Below, one piece after another: positions 37,550 to 45,422 of a DNA stretch of 64,000 bases. The notes under the pieces are model-generated. The model ran no database searches. It was not told where the DNA came from and was given only the letters and a program-made list of their open reading frames with translations. Positions within the stretch are counted from its first letter, which is position 1; each line of letters starts with the position of its first letter. Origin of the DNA: Sphaerisporangium rubeum (lineage in GTDB: Bacteria > Actinomycetota > Actinomycetes > Streptosporangiales > Streptosporangiaceae); assembly GCF_014207705.1 (NCBI RefSeq), contig NZ_JACHIU010000001.1:4270501-4334500 (forward strand), given 5' to 3'. Made by a program: the position numbers and the translations under genes.

Positions 37550-38779
37550 CTAGCGGAACACGCCGGTGTGACCGAGGGAGTACCTCCCCGGCTGCGGGTA
37601 CACCGCGAGCCCGTGCGGCCCGGCGTCCACCGGAACGGTGCGGATCAGGCGTCCCTTGACGGTGTCGAAGACGTACACCACCCCGTGGTACCGGCCCGCC
37701 AGCCACAGTTTCCGGCCGTCCGCCGACACACCTCCCATGTCCGGTGACCCGCCACCGGGGATGCGCCAGGTGTCCACCGGCTTGCGCTTGGCGAACGACA
37801 CCACCGACACCGACCCGGCCCCCCGGTTGGAGACGTACAGGTCGCGCGAGTCGCGGCTGACGTACAGGCCGTGGGCCCCGGCCCCCGTCCGCACGAACTT
37901 CTCGACCGCGAGCCGTGCGGCGTCGACCAGCCACACCCCTCCCTTGGCCATGTCCGCGACGTAGAACGTCGTCCCGTCGGGTGACAGCTTCACGTCCTGC
38001 GGCATGCTGTGACCCGGCAGCGTGACGCGTTTGCGCACCTTCGGGCCGGTGAGATCGACGGCCACCAGATGACCGGAGAACTCGCAGCTCGCGAGCATCG
38101 TCCGGCCGTCCACGGTGAAGTCCGCGTGGTTGATCCCCCGGCACGGCATCTCCATCGACCGCCGCAGTGTGAAGTTCCGGGGGTCACGGAAGTCGAGCCG
38201 GTTCAGCCGCTCCGCCATCACCAGCGCCGACGTGCCGTCCGGCGTGAAGTACAGGTTGTACGGATCGTCCACCACGACCGGCGCACCCGGCTGCCCCGTG
38301 GCGGGGTCGATCGGCGTGAGCGTGTTCCCCTCGTTGTTGTTCACCCAGAGCGTCTTCAGATCCCACGACGGCACCACGTGCTGCGGCCGCTTCCCCACCC
38401 GGAAGTGCCGCACCACCTTGTACGTCTCCGGGTCGATCACACTGACCGTCCCGCTGTCACTGTTCGGCACGTAGACCAGCGAAGGAAACCCCGCCACCAC
38501 CGGGCTCAACGACCCCGGCCGGTCATGCCGGTAGACATCGACCTTCTTCCCCGGCTCCACACGCGCCGCCGCCGCACCTCCGGCTCCCTGCCCTTCCCCC
38601 GGCGCGGCCGTCCCCGGCCCCGGCGCCGACACCGGCGCGGACGCGGACGCCGAAGGCGTGGCGGCCCCACGCGGCGCCTCCCCACGCGAGCACCCACTCA
38701 CCGCGACCGCCACCACAAGCGCAGCCAACCCCCAGCCGTACGACCCCCGTCCCCGACCCCCCGATGCCGGCCCCCGCAT
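37550..38779 (-). CDS. YncE-like beta-propeller lipoprotein
   Basis: This 409-residue protein has a lipoprotein signal ending VSGC (Cys30) and an Ala/Pro/Gly-rich linker (about 35-75). A seven-bladed YVTN-type propeller follows. Blade repeats include VYVPNSDSGTVSVIDPETYKVV, LYVSNRGAGSVSVV and LWLAGRYHGVVYVFD. Such surface propellers bind ligands or partner proteins; no catalytic motif is seen. An open frame extends 31 codons upstream, but the signal peptide fixes the start at 38779. The gene stands alone. Confidence 0.88.
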   Translation of the reverse strand: MRGPASGGRGRGSYGWGLAALVVAVAVSGCSRGEAPRGAATPSASASAPVSAPGPGTAAPGEGQGAGGAAAARVEPGKKVDVYRHDRPGSLSPVVAGFPSLVYVPNSDSGTVSVIDPETYKVVRHFRVGKRPQHVVPSWDLKTLWVNNNEGNTLTPIDPATGQPGAPVVVDDPYNLYFTPDGTSALVMAERLNRLDFRDPRNFTLRRSMEMPCRGINHADFTVDGRTMLASCEFSGHLVAVDLTGPKVRKRVTLPGHSMPQDVKLSPDGTTFYVADMAKGGVWLVDAARLAVEKFVRTGAGAHGLYVSRDSRDLYVSNRGAGSVSVVSFAKRKPVDTWRIPGGGSPDMGGVSADGRKLWLAGRYHGVVYVFDTVKGRLIRTVPVDAGPHGLAVYPQPGRYSLGHTGVFR

Positions 38780-38978
38780 ACCCACGGCGCAGGAGTCGGC
38801 GCTGATCAGCGCGTCTCCCGATGACAGCCCCCACATACCCCGGCCCCTCGTCGTCCGTACCCGGCTCCCCACCGGCTACGGTCACGCTAGGAGCCCCAGG
38901 GTCACCGGACACCCAACCCAGCGTCACCCCCCGCCCCACGTTCCCCCGCGTCCCCGCTCGCTCCCCGATCCCCCCCTC

Positions 38979-39656
38979 TCACTCCGCGCTCGGCGTGAAC
39001 CCCGGCCCTCCCCGCGTCACCTCGCCGCGTCCACGTGGCCCGGCCGGTGAGAGGGTCACCCTCCCGAGCATCCATTCCGCGAGCCGGTCACGCTCGACCA
39101 GCACCAGCGGCTGACGTGCGCCGAGCGCCTCTACGCGCGCCTGTCTGGTCAGGGACCCGGAGGTCACGAGAATGCCGGTATGGCCGGCGAAGCCGTTGGC
39201 CAGCGCACCGAGGAAGTTGCGCACCTCGGGAGCCCCCACGCTCTTGCGGTAACGCTTGCACTGCACCGCGAATCGTCCATGGCCCGGAACCACCGCCGTG
39301 ATGTCCACCCCGCCGTCCCCGGCCCGTCCCCGCTTGTCGACCTGCCGGAACCCGTCGGCGATCATCCGCTGCGCGACCAGATGCTCGAACTGGTCACCGG
39401 TCATCCGGTCGATCTTCGCCAGCTCGGAATTGGCGGCGAGAAATCGCATCCGCTCCTTCTCCAGCATCCGGTACCGGAGATAGAGCCCGCCTCCGGTCGC
39501 GATGACCAGCAGACAGCCGACCACTAACGCCGATCTCGAATAATTGCCGACAAACCATAACAAACCCAGAACCGCACTCCCCATCCCCACCAGCCCCGCC
39601 ACCCACATTTCCCTTTTCCGCCGAGACCTCCGCCTGCCATTCCCTCGCCGCGGCAT
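38979..39656 (-). CDS. membrane-anchored Mrr-like restriction endonuclease-fold protein
   Basis: This 225-residue protein has a very basic N-terminus (RRGNGRRRSRRKR), two transmembrane helices (about 17-60) and an Mrr_cat domain (about 80-195). The nuclease core is complete: MTGDQFEHLVAQRM, the metal Asp in GDGGVDITAV and QCK in FAVQCKRYRKSVG. A short helix-rich tail follows. Membrane-anchored Mrr domains are widespread in actinomycetes and may cut foreign or modified DNA. ATG 39656 is set by a strong GGAGGAGGGG 3 bases upstream. There is no methylase partner nearby. Confidence 0.88.
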   Translation of the reverse strand: MPRRGNGRRRSRRKREMWVAGLVGMGSAVLGLLWFVGNYSRSALVVGCLLVIATGGGLYLRYRMLEKERMRFLAANSELAKIDRMTGDQFEHLVAQRMIADGFRQVDKRGRAGDGGVDITAVVPGHGRFAVQCKRYRKSVGAPEVRNFLGALANGFAGHTGILVTSGSLTRQARVEALGARQPLVLVERDRLAEWMLGRVTLSPAGPRGRGEVTRGGPGFTPSAE

Positions 39657-39836
39657 GCACCCCTCCTCCACGAAAGCCGTCGGCTATGAGTCTGGCCCGC
39701 CACACCGACAAAAACGCCTGCGTGGCACCGGTCGGCCACACCCGGGACCACCGGTGCCGGCCCGCGTCGCCCCGACGGCCCCACCGATGACCGTCGGTCG
39801 TACGGATCCGATTCTCATGGAGTTCCCAGGAGAAGT

Positions 39837-39866
39837 TTGGTCCACTTTTGACCACTTTTTATAGAT
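39837..39866 (+). promoter_or_regulatory. candidate promoter for a leaderless transcript of the HtrA-MoxR-VWA operon
   Basis: TTGGTC (39837-39842) and TATAGA (39860-39865) are 17 bp apart. The protease ATG lies 8 bases past the -10 box, so transcription would start at or next to the start codon. No ribosome-binding site precedes that ATG. The spacer contains CCACTTTT twice (39842 and 39852), a 10-bp-phased direct repeat that could be an operator. The region is unusually AT-rich for this genome. Confidence 0.55.
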
Positions 39867-39873
39867 TGGTGTG

Positions 39874-40647
39874 ATGGAGCACGCGCCACATGAGGCCGTC
39901 AGGCCCGAGACCCGAACAGCCGGGGCCGGGACGGCCAGGTGGATCGTGGCGGGTGTGGTCGCGCTCGTCGTCGTGGCGTTGCTCGCGTACCGGCTCGGAG
40001 GAGGCGGGAAAGGTGAGCAGGCCGCGGTGACGCCGAGTCCGACGCCGAGCGTGGAACTCACGGTGACGGAGGTGTTCGAGAGGACCGGGCCCTCTGTGGT
40101 GGTCATCCGTGCGGGGCCGTCGCTCGGGACGGGGGTGATCGCCGCCGAGGACGGGACGATCGTGACGGCGTACCACGTCGTCAAAGAGGCCGAGGACGTC
40201 ACCGTGACGTTCTCGGACGGCACCAAGGCCGACGCCGTCGTCGCGTCGTCCAACCCACGGGCCGACGTCGCGACGCTCAGGCCCGCCAGACTGCCGGAGA
40301 TCGTCGTCCCGGCGACGCTCGGCGGCGCGGTGGCCGTCGGCGCGCCGGTCGTGGCCATCGGCAATCCCCTCGGCCTCACCTACAGCGTCTCCACCGGGGT
40401 CGTGTCGGGGCTGGACCGGACCGTCACGAAAGGCGACCTGAGCGGGCTCATCCAGTTCGACGCGTCCGTCAACCCCGGCAGTTCCGGCGGTCCACTGCTG
40501 GACGCGCGCGGCTCGGTCATCGGGATCGTCGTCTCGATCGCCGACCCCGGCGGTGACGAGGCGTTCGCCGGCATCGCGTTCGCGGTGCCGATCGGCGCGG
40601 CGCTCGGCGACGACGGCGAAGGCCCAGGCGGCGGGCCGCAGATCTGA
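39874..40647 (+). CDS. membrane-anchored trypsin-like serine protease (HtrA/S1C type, no PDZ)
   Basis: This 257-residue protein has one N-terminal transmembrane helix (about 23-42), a short Pro/Thr linker and a chymotrypsin-fold protease. The triad is His101 (VTAYHVV), Asp131 (PRADVATL) and Ser204 (NPGSSGGP). The PDZ domain of classical DegP/HtrA is missing. It is the first gene of an operon with MoxR, DUF58 and VWA proteins, a set linked to envelope maturation or stress. ATG 39874 is favoured over GTG 39871. Confidence 0.9.
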   Translation: MEHAPHEAVRPETRTAGAGTARWIVAGVVALVVVALLAYRLGGGGKGEQAAVTPSPTPSVELTVTEVFERTGPSVVVIRAGPSLGTGVIAAEDGTIVTAYHVVKEAEDVTVTFSDGTKADAVVASSNPRADVATLRPARLPEIVVPATLGGAVAVGAPVVAIGNPLGLTYSVSTGVVSGLDRTVTKGDLSGLIQFDASVNPGSSGGPLLDARGSVIGIVVSIADPGGDEAFAGIAFAVPIGAALGDDGEGPGGGPQI

Positions 40648-40671
40648 TCGAAGCACCATGAAAAGGAACCC

Positions 40672-41661
40672 ATGACCTCGACCAACTCCTCCGGGCCGTC
40701 CCATCCGCTCGAACGTGTCCTGTTCGAGGTCAAACACACGATCGTCGGTCAGGACACCCTGCTGGAACGCATGGCCGTCGCGCTGATCGCCGACGGCCAC
40801 CTGCTCGTCGAAGGCGTGCCGGGCCTGGCCAAGACCCTCGCGGTGAAATCGCTGGCCGCGGCCATCAGCGGCAGCTTCCAGCGGGTCCAGTTCACCCCTG
40901 ACCTGGTGCCGGCCGACCTGGTCGGCACACGGGTCTACCACCAGCACTCCGGGGAGTTCCGCACCGAACTCGGGCCGGTGTTCGCGAACCTGCTGCTGGC
41001 CGACGAGATCAACCGGGCCCCGGCCAAGGTGCAGAGCGCGCTGCTCGAGGTCATGCAGGAACACCAGGTTACGATCGGCCGGGAGACCTTCCGCGTGCCG
41101 GAGCCGTTCCTGGTCATGGCGACGGAGAACCCGATCGAGTCCGAAGGCACGTACCCGCTGCCTGAGGCGCAGGTCGACCGATTCATGATGAAAGTGATCG
41201 TCGGCTACCCGACGCAGGCCGAGGAGCAGGCCATCGTCGGCCGCGCGTTGCGTCCGCCGGAGCCGCCGCAGGCTATGGTGACCGCCGAGGAACTGATCGC
41301 GATGCGCGGCCGCGCGCGGCAGGTCTACGTGGACCCGGCGATCGTCGACTACGCGGTACGGCTGGTCGCGGTGACCCGCTCCCCCGCGACGGCCGGGCTC
41401 GGCGAACTGGAACGGTACGTCACCTACGGCGCGAGCCCGCGCGCGTCCATCGCGCTCGTCACCGGCGCACGCGCTCTGGCGTTCCTGCGCGGCCGTGACT
41501 ACGTGCTGCCGCACGACGTCGGCGAACTCGCGCTGGACGTGCTGCGCCACCGCCTCGTGCTGTCCTACGAGGCCCTCGCCGACGACGTCGACGCCGACAC
41601 GATCGTCACCAACGTGCTCAGAGCCGTACGGACCCCCGAAGTCGTCCTGCGGAACCGCTGA
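40672..41661 (+). CDS. MoxR-family AAA+ ATPase
   Basis: This 329-residue protein has Walker A GVPGLAKT (48-55), Walker B LLLADEINRAP, a sensor-1 region VMATENPIESEGTYPLPEAQVDRF and the C-terminal lid. MoxR ATPases work with VWA-domain proteins to remodel or load metals into protein complexes. The DUF58 and VWA genes directly downstream (gap of 1 bp to the next) are the expected partners. GAAAAGGAA precedes the start. Confidence 0.95.
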   Translation: MTSTNSSGPSHPLERVLFEVKHTIVGQDTLLERMAVALIADGHLLVEGVPGLAKTLAVKSLAAAISGSFQRVQFTPDLVPADLVGTRVYHQHSGEFRTELGPVFANLLLADEINRAPAKVQSALLEVMQEHQVTIGRETFRVPEPFLVMATENPIESEGTYPLPEAQVDRFMMKVIVGYPTQAEEQAIVGRALRPPEPPQAMVTAEELIAMRGRARQVYVDPAIVDYAVRLVAVTRSPATAGLGELERYVTYGASPRASIALVTGARALAFLRGRDYVLPHDVGELALDVLRHRLVLSYEALADDVDADTIVTNVLRAVRTPEVVLRNR

Positions 41662-41662
41662 C

Positions 41663-42547
41663 ATGGCCACCGCATCGGAGAAGCTCCTGCTCCGCCTGGA
41701 ATGGAAGGTCGTCCGCAGGCTCGACGGCAGACTCCAAGGCGCGCACCGCACCACGCACCGCGGTTCCGGCATCGACTTCACCGGCCTGCGCGCCTACGGC
41801 GACGGCGACGACGCGCGGCACATCGACTGGAACGTCACCGCGCGCCTGGACGAACCACACCTGCGGCTGTTCACCGAGGACCGCGAACTGACCGTGTGGC
41901 TGGTGCTCGACCGCTCGGCGTCCATGACCGCCGGCCGTCCGGGACGCGGCAAACACGACGTCCTCACCGAACTCGCGCTCCTCCTGACCCGCCTGTTCGG
42001 CCGCGGCGGCAACCGCGTCGGCGCCGTCCTCTTCGACACCGGCATCCTGCGCGTCGTCCCCCCAGGCACCACCCGCCGGCACGCGCTCCGCATCGCCGCC
42101 GAACTGGAACGCGCCTCCGGCACCAGGACCGGCGCCACGACCGACCTCGCGGAGATGCTCGACGCCGCCGGACGCCTCGCGCGCCGCCGCGCACTCGTCC
42201 TCGTCCTGTCGGACTTCATCGGCGACGGCGACTGGGAACGCTCACTCCAGCGCCTGTCCCGCCGCCACGAGGTCGTCGCGCTGCGCATCGTGGACCCCGC
42301 CGACGACGCGCTCCCCGAAGCGGGCCTCATCGTCGTCGAGGACGCGGAAACCGGCGAACAACTCCTCGTCGACTCCACCGACCCCCTCCTCCGCCTCCGC
42401 TTCCGCACCGCCGTCGACGACCGCGAAGCCAGACTCACCACCGGCATGCGCCGCGCCGGCGTCCCCGTCCACCGCGTCGACACCGGCCACGACCTCACAG
42501 AAACCCTCGTCGAGGTGGTAGCCCGCACCCGGGACCGCACCCCGTGA
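41663..42547 (+). CDS. DUF58 domain protein (VWA-like)
   Basis: The protein has 294 residues from ATG 41663, one base after the MoxR stop. The DUF58 signature YGDGDDARHIDWNVTARLDEPHLRLF is followed by a VWA-like fold with the MIDAS-like DRSASM motif (VWLVLDRSASMTAG), then LVLVLSDFIGDG. In MoxR systems this protein links the ATPase to its VWA partners. It lacks an obvious membrane anchor. It ends in a GTGA overlap with a 28-codon frame that leads into the first VWA gene. Confidence 0.93.
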   Translation: MATASEKLLLRLEWKVVRRLDGRLQGAHRTTHRGSGIDFTGLRAYGDGDDARHIDWNVTARLDEPHLRLFTEDRELTVWLVLDRSASMTAGRPGRGKHDVLTELALLLTRLFGRGGNRVGAVLFDTGILRVVPPGTTRRHALRIAAELERASGTRTGATTDLAEMLDAAGRLARRRALVLVLSDFIGDGDWERSLQRLSRRHEVVALRIVDPADDALPEAGLIVVEDAETGEQLLVDSTDPLLRLRFRTAVDDREARLTTGMRRAGVPVHRVDTGHDLTETLVEVVARTRDRTP

Positions 42548-42630
42548 CCGGCCACCCCACCGGACCCGGCGCCATCCCCGGCCCCGGACTCCGCACCGTG
42601 GCCACGAGGCCGGCGGAGGGTTCCTCATGA
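42544..42630 (+). CDS. possible 28-residue coupling peptide between DUF58 and VWA genes
   Basis: GTG 42544 overlaps the DUF58 stop by 4 bp (GTGA). The frame runs 28 codons and its TGA overlaps the VWA start by 4 bp (ATGA). It has normal codon composition but no recognisable domain, and it is Pro/Gly-rich. In related operons an extra membrane gene often sits at this place, so it may be a vestige, a translational bridge that keeps ribosomes moving, or chance. A GGAGGG lies within it 7 bases before the VWA ATG, so the VWA gene can also start independently. Confidence 0.3.
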   Translation: MTGHPTGPGAIPGPGLRTVATRPAEGSS

Positions 42631-43577
42631 CGCTGTCCTCCCCTCTTCTGCTGGTCGTGGGTCTGTTCGTGACAGTGGCCCTGGCCTGGGCCGCCGTCAC
42701 GTCCGCGCGCCGCCGCGCGGCCACGCTCGCCGCGGCCGGCGTCACCGTACCGGGTGGCCGCCGGACGTACCTCGCCACCGGCCTGACGGTCGCCGGCGTC
42801 GGCGTACTCGCCGTCGCCACCGCCGGGCCCACCGCCATGGTGCCGGTGCCGCGGGCCGCCGGCACCGTCGTCCTCGCCGTCGACGTCTCCAACAGCATGG
42901 GTGCCGACGACGTCACCCCCACCCGCCTGGCCGCGGCGCAGCGCGCGGCCCGCGCGTTCGTCGCGGCGCAACCCGACAGCGTCGACATCGGCGTCGTCGC
43001 GTTCGGACGCGGCTCGCTCACCACCGCACGTCCCGACGCCGACCACTCCCTCGCGCTCGCCGCCATCGACCGCCTGAAGATCTCCGGCGGCACCTCGATA
43101 GGCGCCGCCATCCTCGGCTCACTCTCGGCGATCACCGGCAAGGCCGTGGCCGTCGACCGCGACGGCGCCACCCCCGACCTCGGCTACTGGCCGTCCGCGA
43201 CGATAGTCCTGTTCTCCGACGGCCAGAACCGCGGCGGCGACATCGAACCGGCCGCCGCCGCGGCCCAGCGCGCAGGCGTCCGCGTCCACACCGTCGGCGT
43301 CGGCACCGAGACCGGCACGACAGTGAAGGTCGACGGCTACCACCTGCAGACATCCCTCGACGAGGACACCCTCACCTTGATCGCCACAACCACCGGCGGC
43401 GCCTACCACCCCGCCTCCGACGCCAACCGACTGGACGACGTCGCCGGCGCCATCGACCTCCGCATCACCGTCTCCGACGAACCACTCCCCCTCGCCGGAG
43501 CCCTCAGCGGCCTGGCCCTCGCCCTGCTCACCGCCGGAGCCGCCCTGACGCTCCTCCGGACCGGCCGGGTGATCTGA
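42627..43577 (+). CDS. VWA-domain membrane protein (BatA-like), first copy
   Basis: This 316-residue protein has two N-terminal hydrophobic helices (about 5-25 and 45-68), a VWA domain with MIDAS DVSNSM, and a C-terminal transmembrane helix ending near LLRTGRVI. Secondary MIDAS parts are the Thr in ISGGTSIGAA and the Asp in VLFSDGQNRGG. It is expected to face outward and bind a divalent metal and a protein partner under MoxR control. Its last residues and stop are echoed in the relic frame at 43578. Confidence 0.92.
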   Translation: MTLSSPLLLVVGLFVTVALAWAAVTSARRRAATLAAAGVTVPGGRRTYLATGLTVAGVGVLAVATAGPTAMVPVPRAAGTVVLAVDVSNSMGADDVTPTRLAAAQRAARAFVAAQPDSVDIGVVAFGRGSLTTARPDADHSLALAAIDRLKISGGTSIGAAILGSLSAITGKAVAVDRDGATPDLGYWPSATIVLFSDGQNRGGDIEPAAAAAQRAGVRVHTVGVGTETGTTVKVDGYHLQTSLDEDTLTLIATTTGGAYHPASDANRLDDVAGAIDLRITVSDEPLPLAGALSGLALALLTAGAALTLLRTGRVI

Positions 43578-43634
43578 ATGCCGAACCCCTGGCCCTGGAT
43601 TCTGTCGCCACACCGGACCGGACAAGTGATCTGA
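43578..43634 (+). pseudogene. collapsed relic of a third VWA gene
   Basis: An 18-codon frame fills the gap exactly between the two VWA genes. Its first residues, MPNPWPWILS, match the start of the downstream VWA protein (MSFSWPWALLS). Its last residues, RTGQVI plus stop, match the end of the upstream VWA protein (RTGRVI plus stop). The DNA junction GTGATCTGAATG is repeated at both ends (43569 and 43626). The simplest reading is a tandem VWA copy whose middle was deleted, leaving the two tips fused. Confidence 0.6.
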
Positions 43635-44678
43635 ATGTCCTTCTCCTGGCCCTGGGCCCTGCTCTCGCTCCTGACCCTCCCCCTGCTCTTCGCCGTACGC
43701 GAGTGGGCCAGGCGCCGCCGCCGCAAGTCCGCCGTCCGCGTCACCTCGATCGCCCTCGTACGAGCCGCCCTCCCGGGCCGTACCCGCTGGACCAGGAAGA
43801 TCCCCGCCGCGCTCCTCATCACCGGCCTCGCCCTGCTGGCCGTAGGTGCCGCACGACCCCAGGCGTCGGTACCGGTCCCGCGGACGTCCGCCACGATCCT
43901 GCTGGCCCTCGACGTCTCCCGCTCCATGTGCGCCACAGACGTCGACCCCAACCGCATCACCGCCGCACGAAAAGCCGCCGTCGACTTCATCGAGTCCCAG
44001 CGAGGCGGCCCCCGCATCGGCCTGGTCACCTTCGCCGGCAGCGCCGGCCTTCTCGTCCCCCCCACCGACGACACCGACGCACTGATCAAAGCCCTGGACG
44101 GCATCACCGTCTCCAACGGCACCGCCATCGGCCAGGCCATGCTCACCGCCATCGACGCCATAGCCGAAGCCGACCCGTCGATCCCTCCCACTGGCGCCAC
44201 CCCCGCCGAAGCCCCCGGCTCCGGCTACGCCGCCGCCGCCATCGTCCTGCTCACCGACGGCGCCAACAGCCACGGCGTGGAACCGTCCACCGCCGCCGAA
44301 GAAGCGGCCCTGCGCCGCATCCGCGTCTTCCCCATCGGCTTCGGCACCACCGACCCGGCCCCCATGGTCTGCATCGGCAACCAACTCAACGACTACGGCC
44401 GCTACGGCGGTCTCGGCGGCCGCGGCCCCGGCAGAGCCCTCCGCGACATCGACGAACCCACCCTCAAGCAAATAGCGGAAACCACCGGCGGCACCTACCA
44501 CCGCGCCGAGAACGCCGCCGAACTCGACTCGGCCCTCAACACCCTCCCCAGCACCTTCACCGTGATCCACCAGGAAATAGACACCGCCCCCGCCTTCACC
44601 GCCACCGCCGCCCTACTCATCACCGCGGCCCTGGCCCTCTCCCTGTGGTGGAACCGCCCCCGCACCCCCTCCCCCTGA
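43635..44678 (+). CDS. VWA-domain membrane protein (BatA/BatB-like), second copy
   Basis: This 347-residue protein has N-terminal helices (about 5-22 and 52-72), a VWA domain with MIDAS DVSRSM (ILLALDVSRSMCATD), ITVSNGTAIGQA and IVLLTDGANSHG, and a C-terminal helix near residue 320-340. A long insert (about 180-200) and the Cys in VCIGNQ distinguish it from the first copy. It is the last gene of the MoxR operon and converges on a DUF6010 gene 21 bp away. Confidence 0.92.
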   Translation: MSFSWPWALLSLLTLPLLFAVREWARRRRRKSAVRVTSIALVRAALPGRTRWTRKIPAALLITGLALLAVGAARPQASVPVPRTSATILLALDVSRSMCATDVDPNRITAARKAAVDFIESQRGGPRIGLVTFAGSAGLLVPPTDDTDALIKALDGITVSNGTAIGQAMLTAIDAIAEADPSIPPTGATPAEAPGSGYAAAAIVLLTDGANSHGVEPSTAAEEAALRRIRVFPIGFGTTDPAPMVCIGNQLNDYGRYGGLGGRGPGRALRDIDEPTLKQIAETTGGTYHRAENAAELDSALNTLPSTFTVIHQEIDTAPAFTATAALLITAALALSLWWNRPRTPSP

Positions 44679-44699
44679 CCATTCACAACCGAGCAGCCA

Positions 44700-45128
44700 T
44701 CAAAGTGGAGGCGTCGCGGGCCGCTCGACGCGGGAACGGCGGAGACGCAGGTGAAGCAGGCCGGTGACCGAAGGGCCGCCGGCGAAGCACCACACGGCGA
44801 TCACGGGATCGCAGATCGCGCATCCCAGGGAGGAATGGTCCGCGAAGGGAATGATCGGGCTGCCGTGCAGGTGGTGCAACAGATCCCAGCCGGTGTGCAG
44901 CAGCCACCCGGCGCCGACGAAGGTCCACGACTCCAGTCCGCGGTAGGCGCAGTAGGTGATGACGGCCGTGAAGGCGAACTCCCATGGGCCGAACCCCCCG
45001 CCACTGAGGTAGGCCGCCCCGGCGCCGGCCACCATGACCGCGTTGAACCTGCGCCGGTGCGGTTCGCGGATCAGCGACATGAGGCACACGTACCCGACGC
45101 CGATCAGGATCGGTACGACGAAGCTCAT
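44700..45128 (-). CDS. DUF6010 family small membrane protein
   Basis: This 142-residue protein starts at ATG 45128 behind GGAGG. About four hydrophobic segments are present. The signature block FGPWEFAFTAVITYCAYRGLESWTFVGAGWLLHTGWDLLHHLHG is followed by GCAICDPVIAVWCF. The pattern HTGWDLLHHLHG places several His and Asp close to a membrane surface and could bind metal, but no function is known for the family. Confidence 0.75.
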   Translation of the reverse strand: MSFVVPILIGVGYVCLMSLIREPHRRRFNAVMVAGAGAAYLSGGGFGPWEFAFTAVITYCAYRGLESWTFVGAGWLLHTGWDLLHHLHGSPIIPFADHSSLGCAICDPVIAVWCFAGGPSVTGLLHLRLRRSRVERPATPPL

Positions 45129-45387
45129 CGTCAGGATCCCTCCTGGCGACGTCCACACGGCACGGTGAAGATACCCGCGGTGCCGTGCGCGTGGAGGAAT
45201 TCCGAAGCTGTGAGGGTGACGAGTCGAGCGATCATGGGAGCGCCTGTTCCGGTGAGAAGCGGCGGGACGCGGTCGAGGCTAACGAGCCGGATCCCCCGTC
45301 TCCCAGTGGCAGGAGCGACAACCACCAACGGAATAACGCCAACACCTATGAGCACCCCACCACCCGGCCACGAGCAGCGTCACACCG

Positions 45388-45421
45388 TTGGCGAGAATCG
45401 GATGCAGGCGTACATTCTCGC
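45388..45421 (+). promoter_or_regulatory. leaderless promoter with overlapping inverted repeat, first GlxA-type regulator
   Basis: TTGGCG (45388-45393) and TACATT (45411-45416) are 17 bp apart, and ATG 45423 follows 6 bases after the -10 box. An 8-bp perfect inverted repeat, GCGAGAAT (45391-45398) and ATTCTCGC (45414-45421), covers both promoter elements. This is what an autoregulatory operator would look like. Confidence 0.55.
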
Positions 45422-45422
45422 C

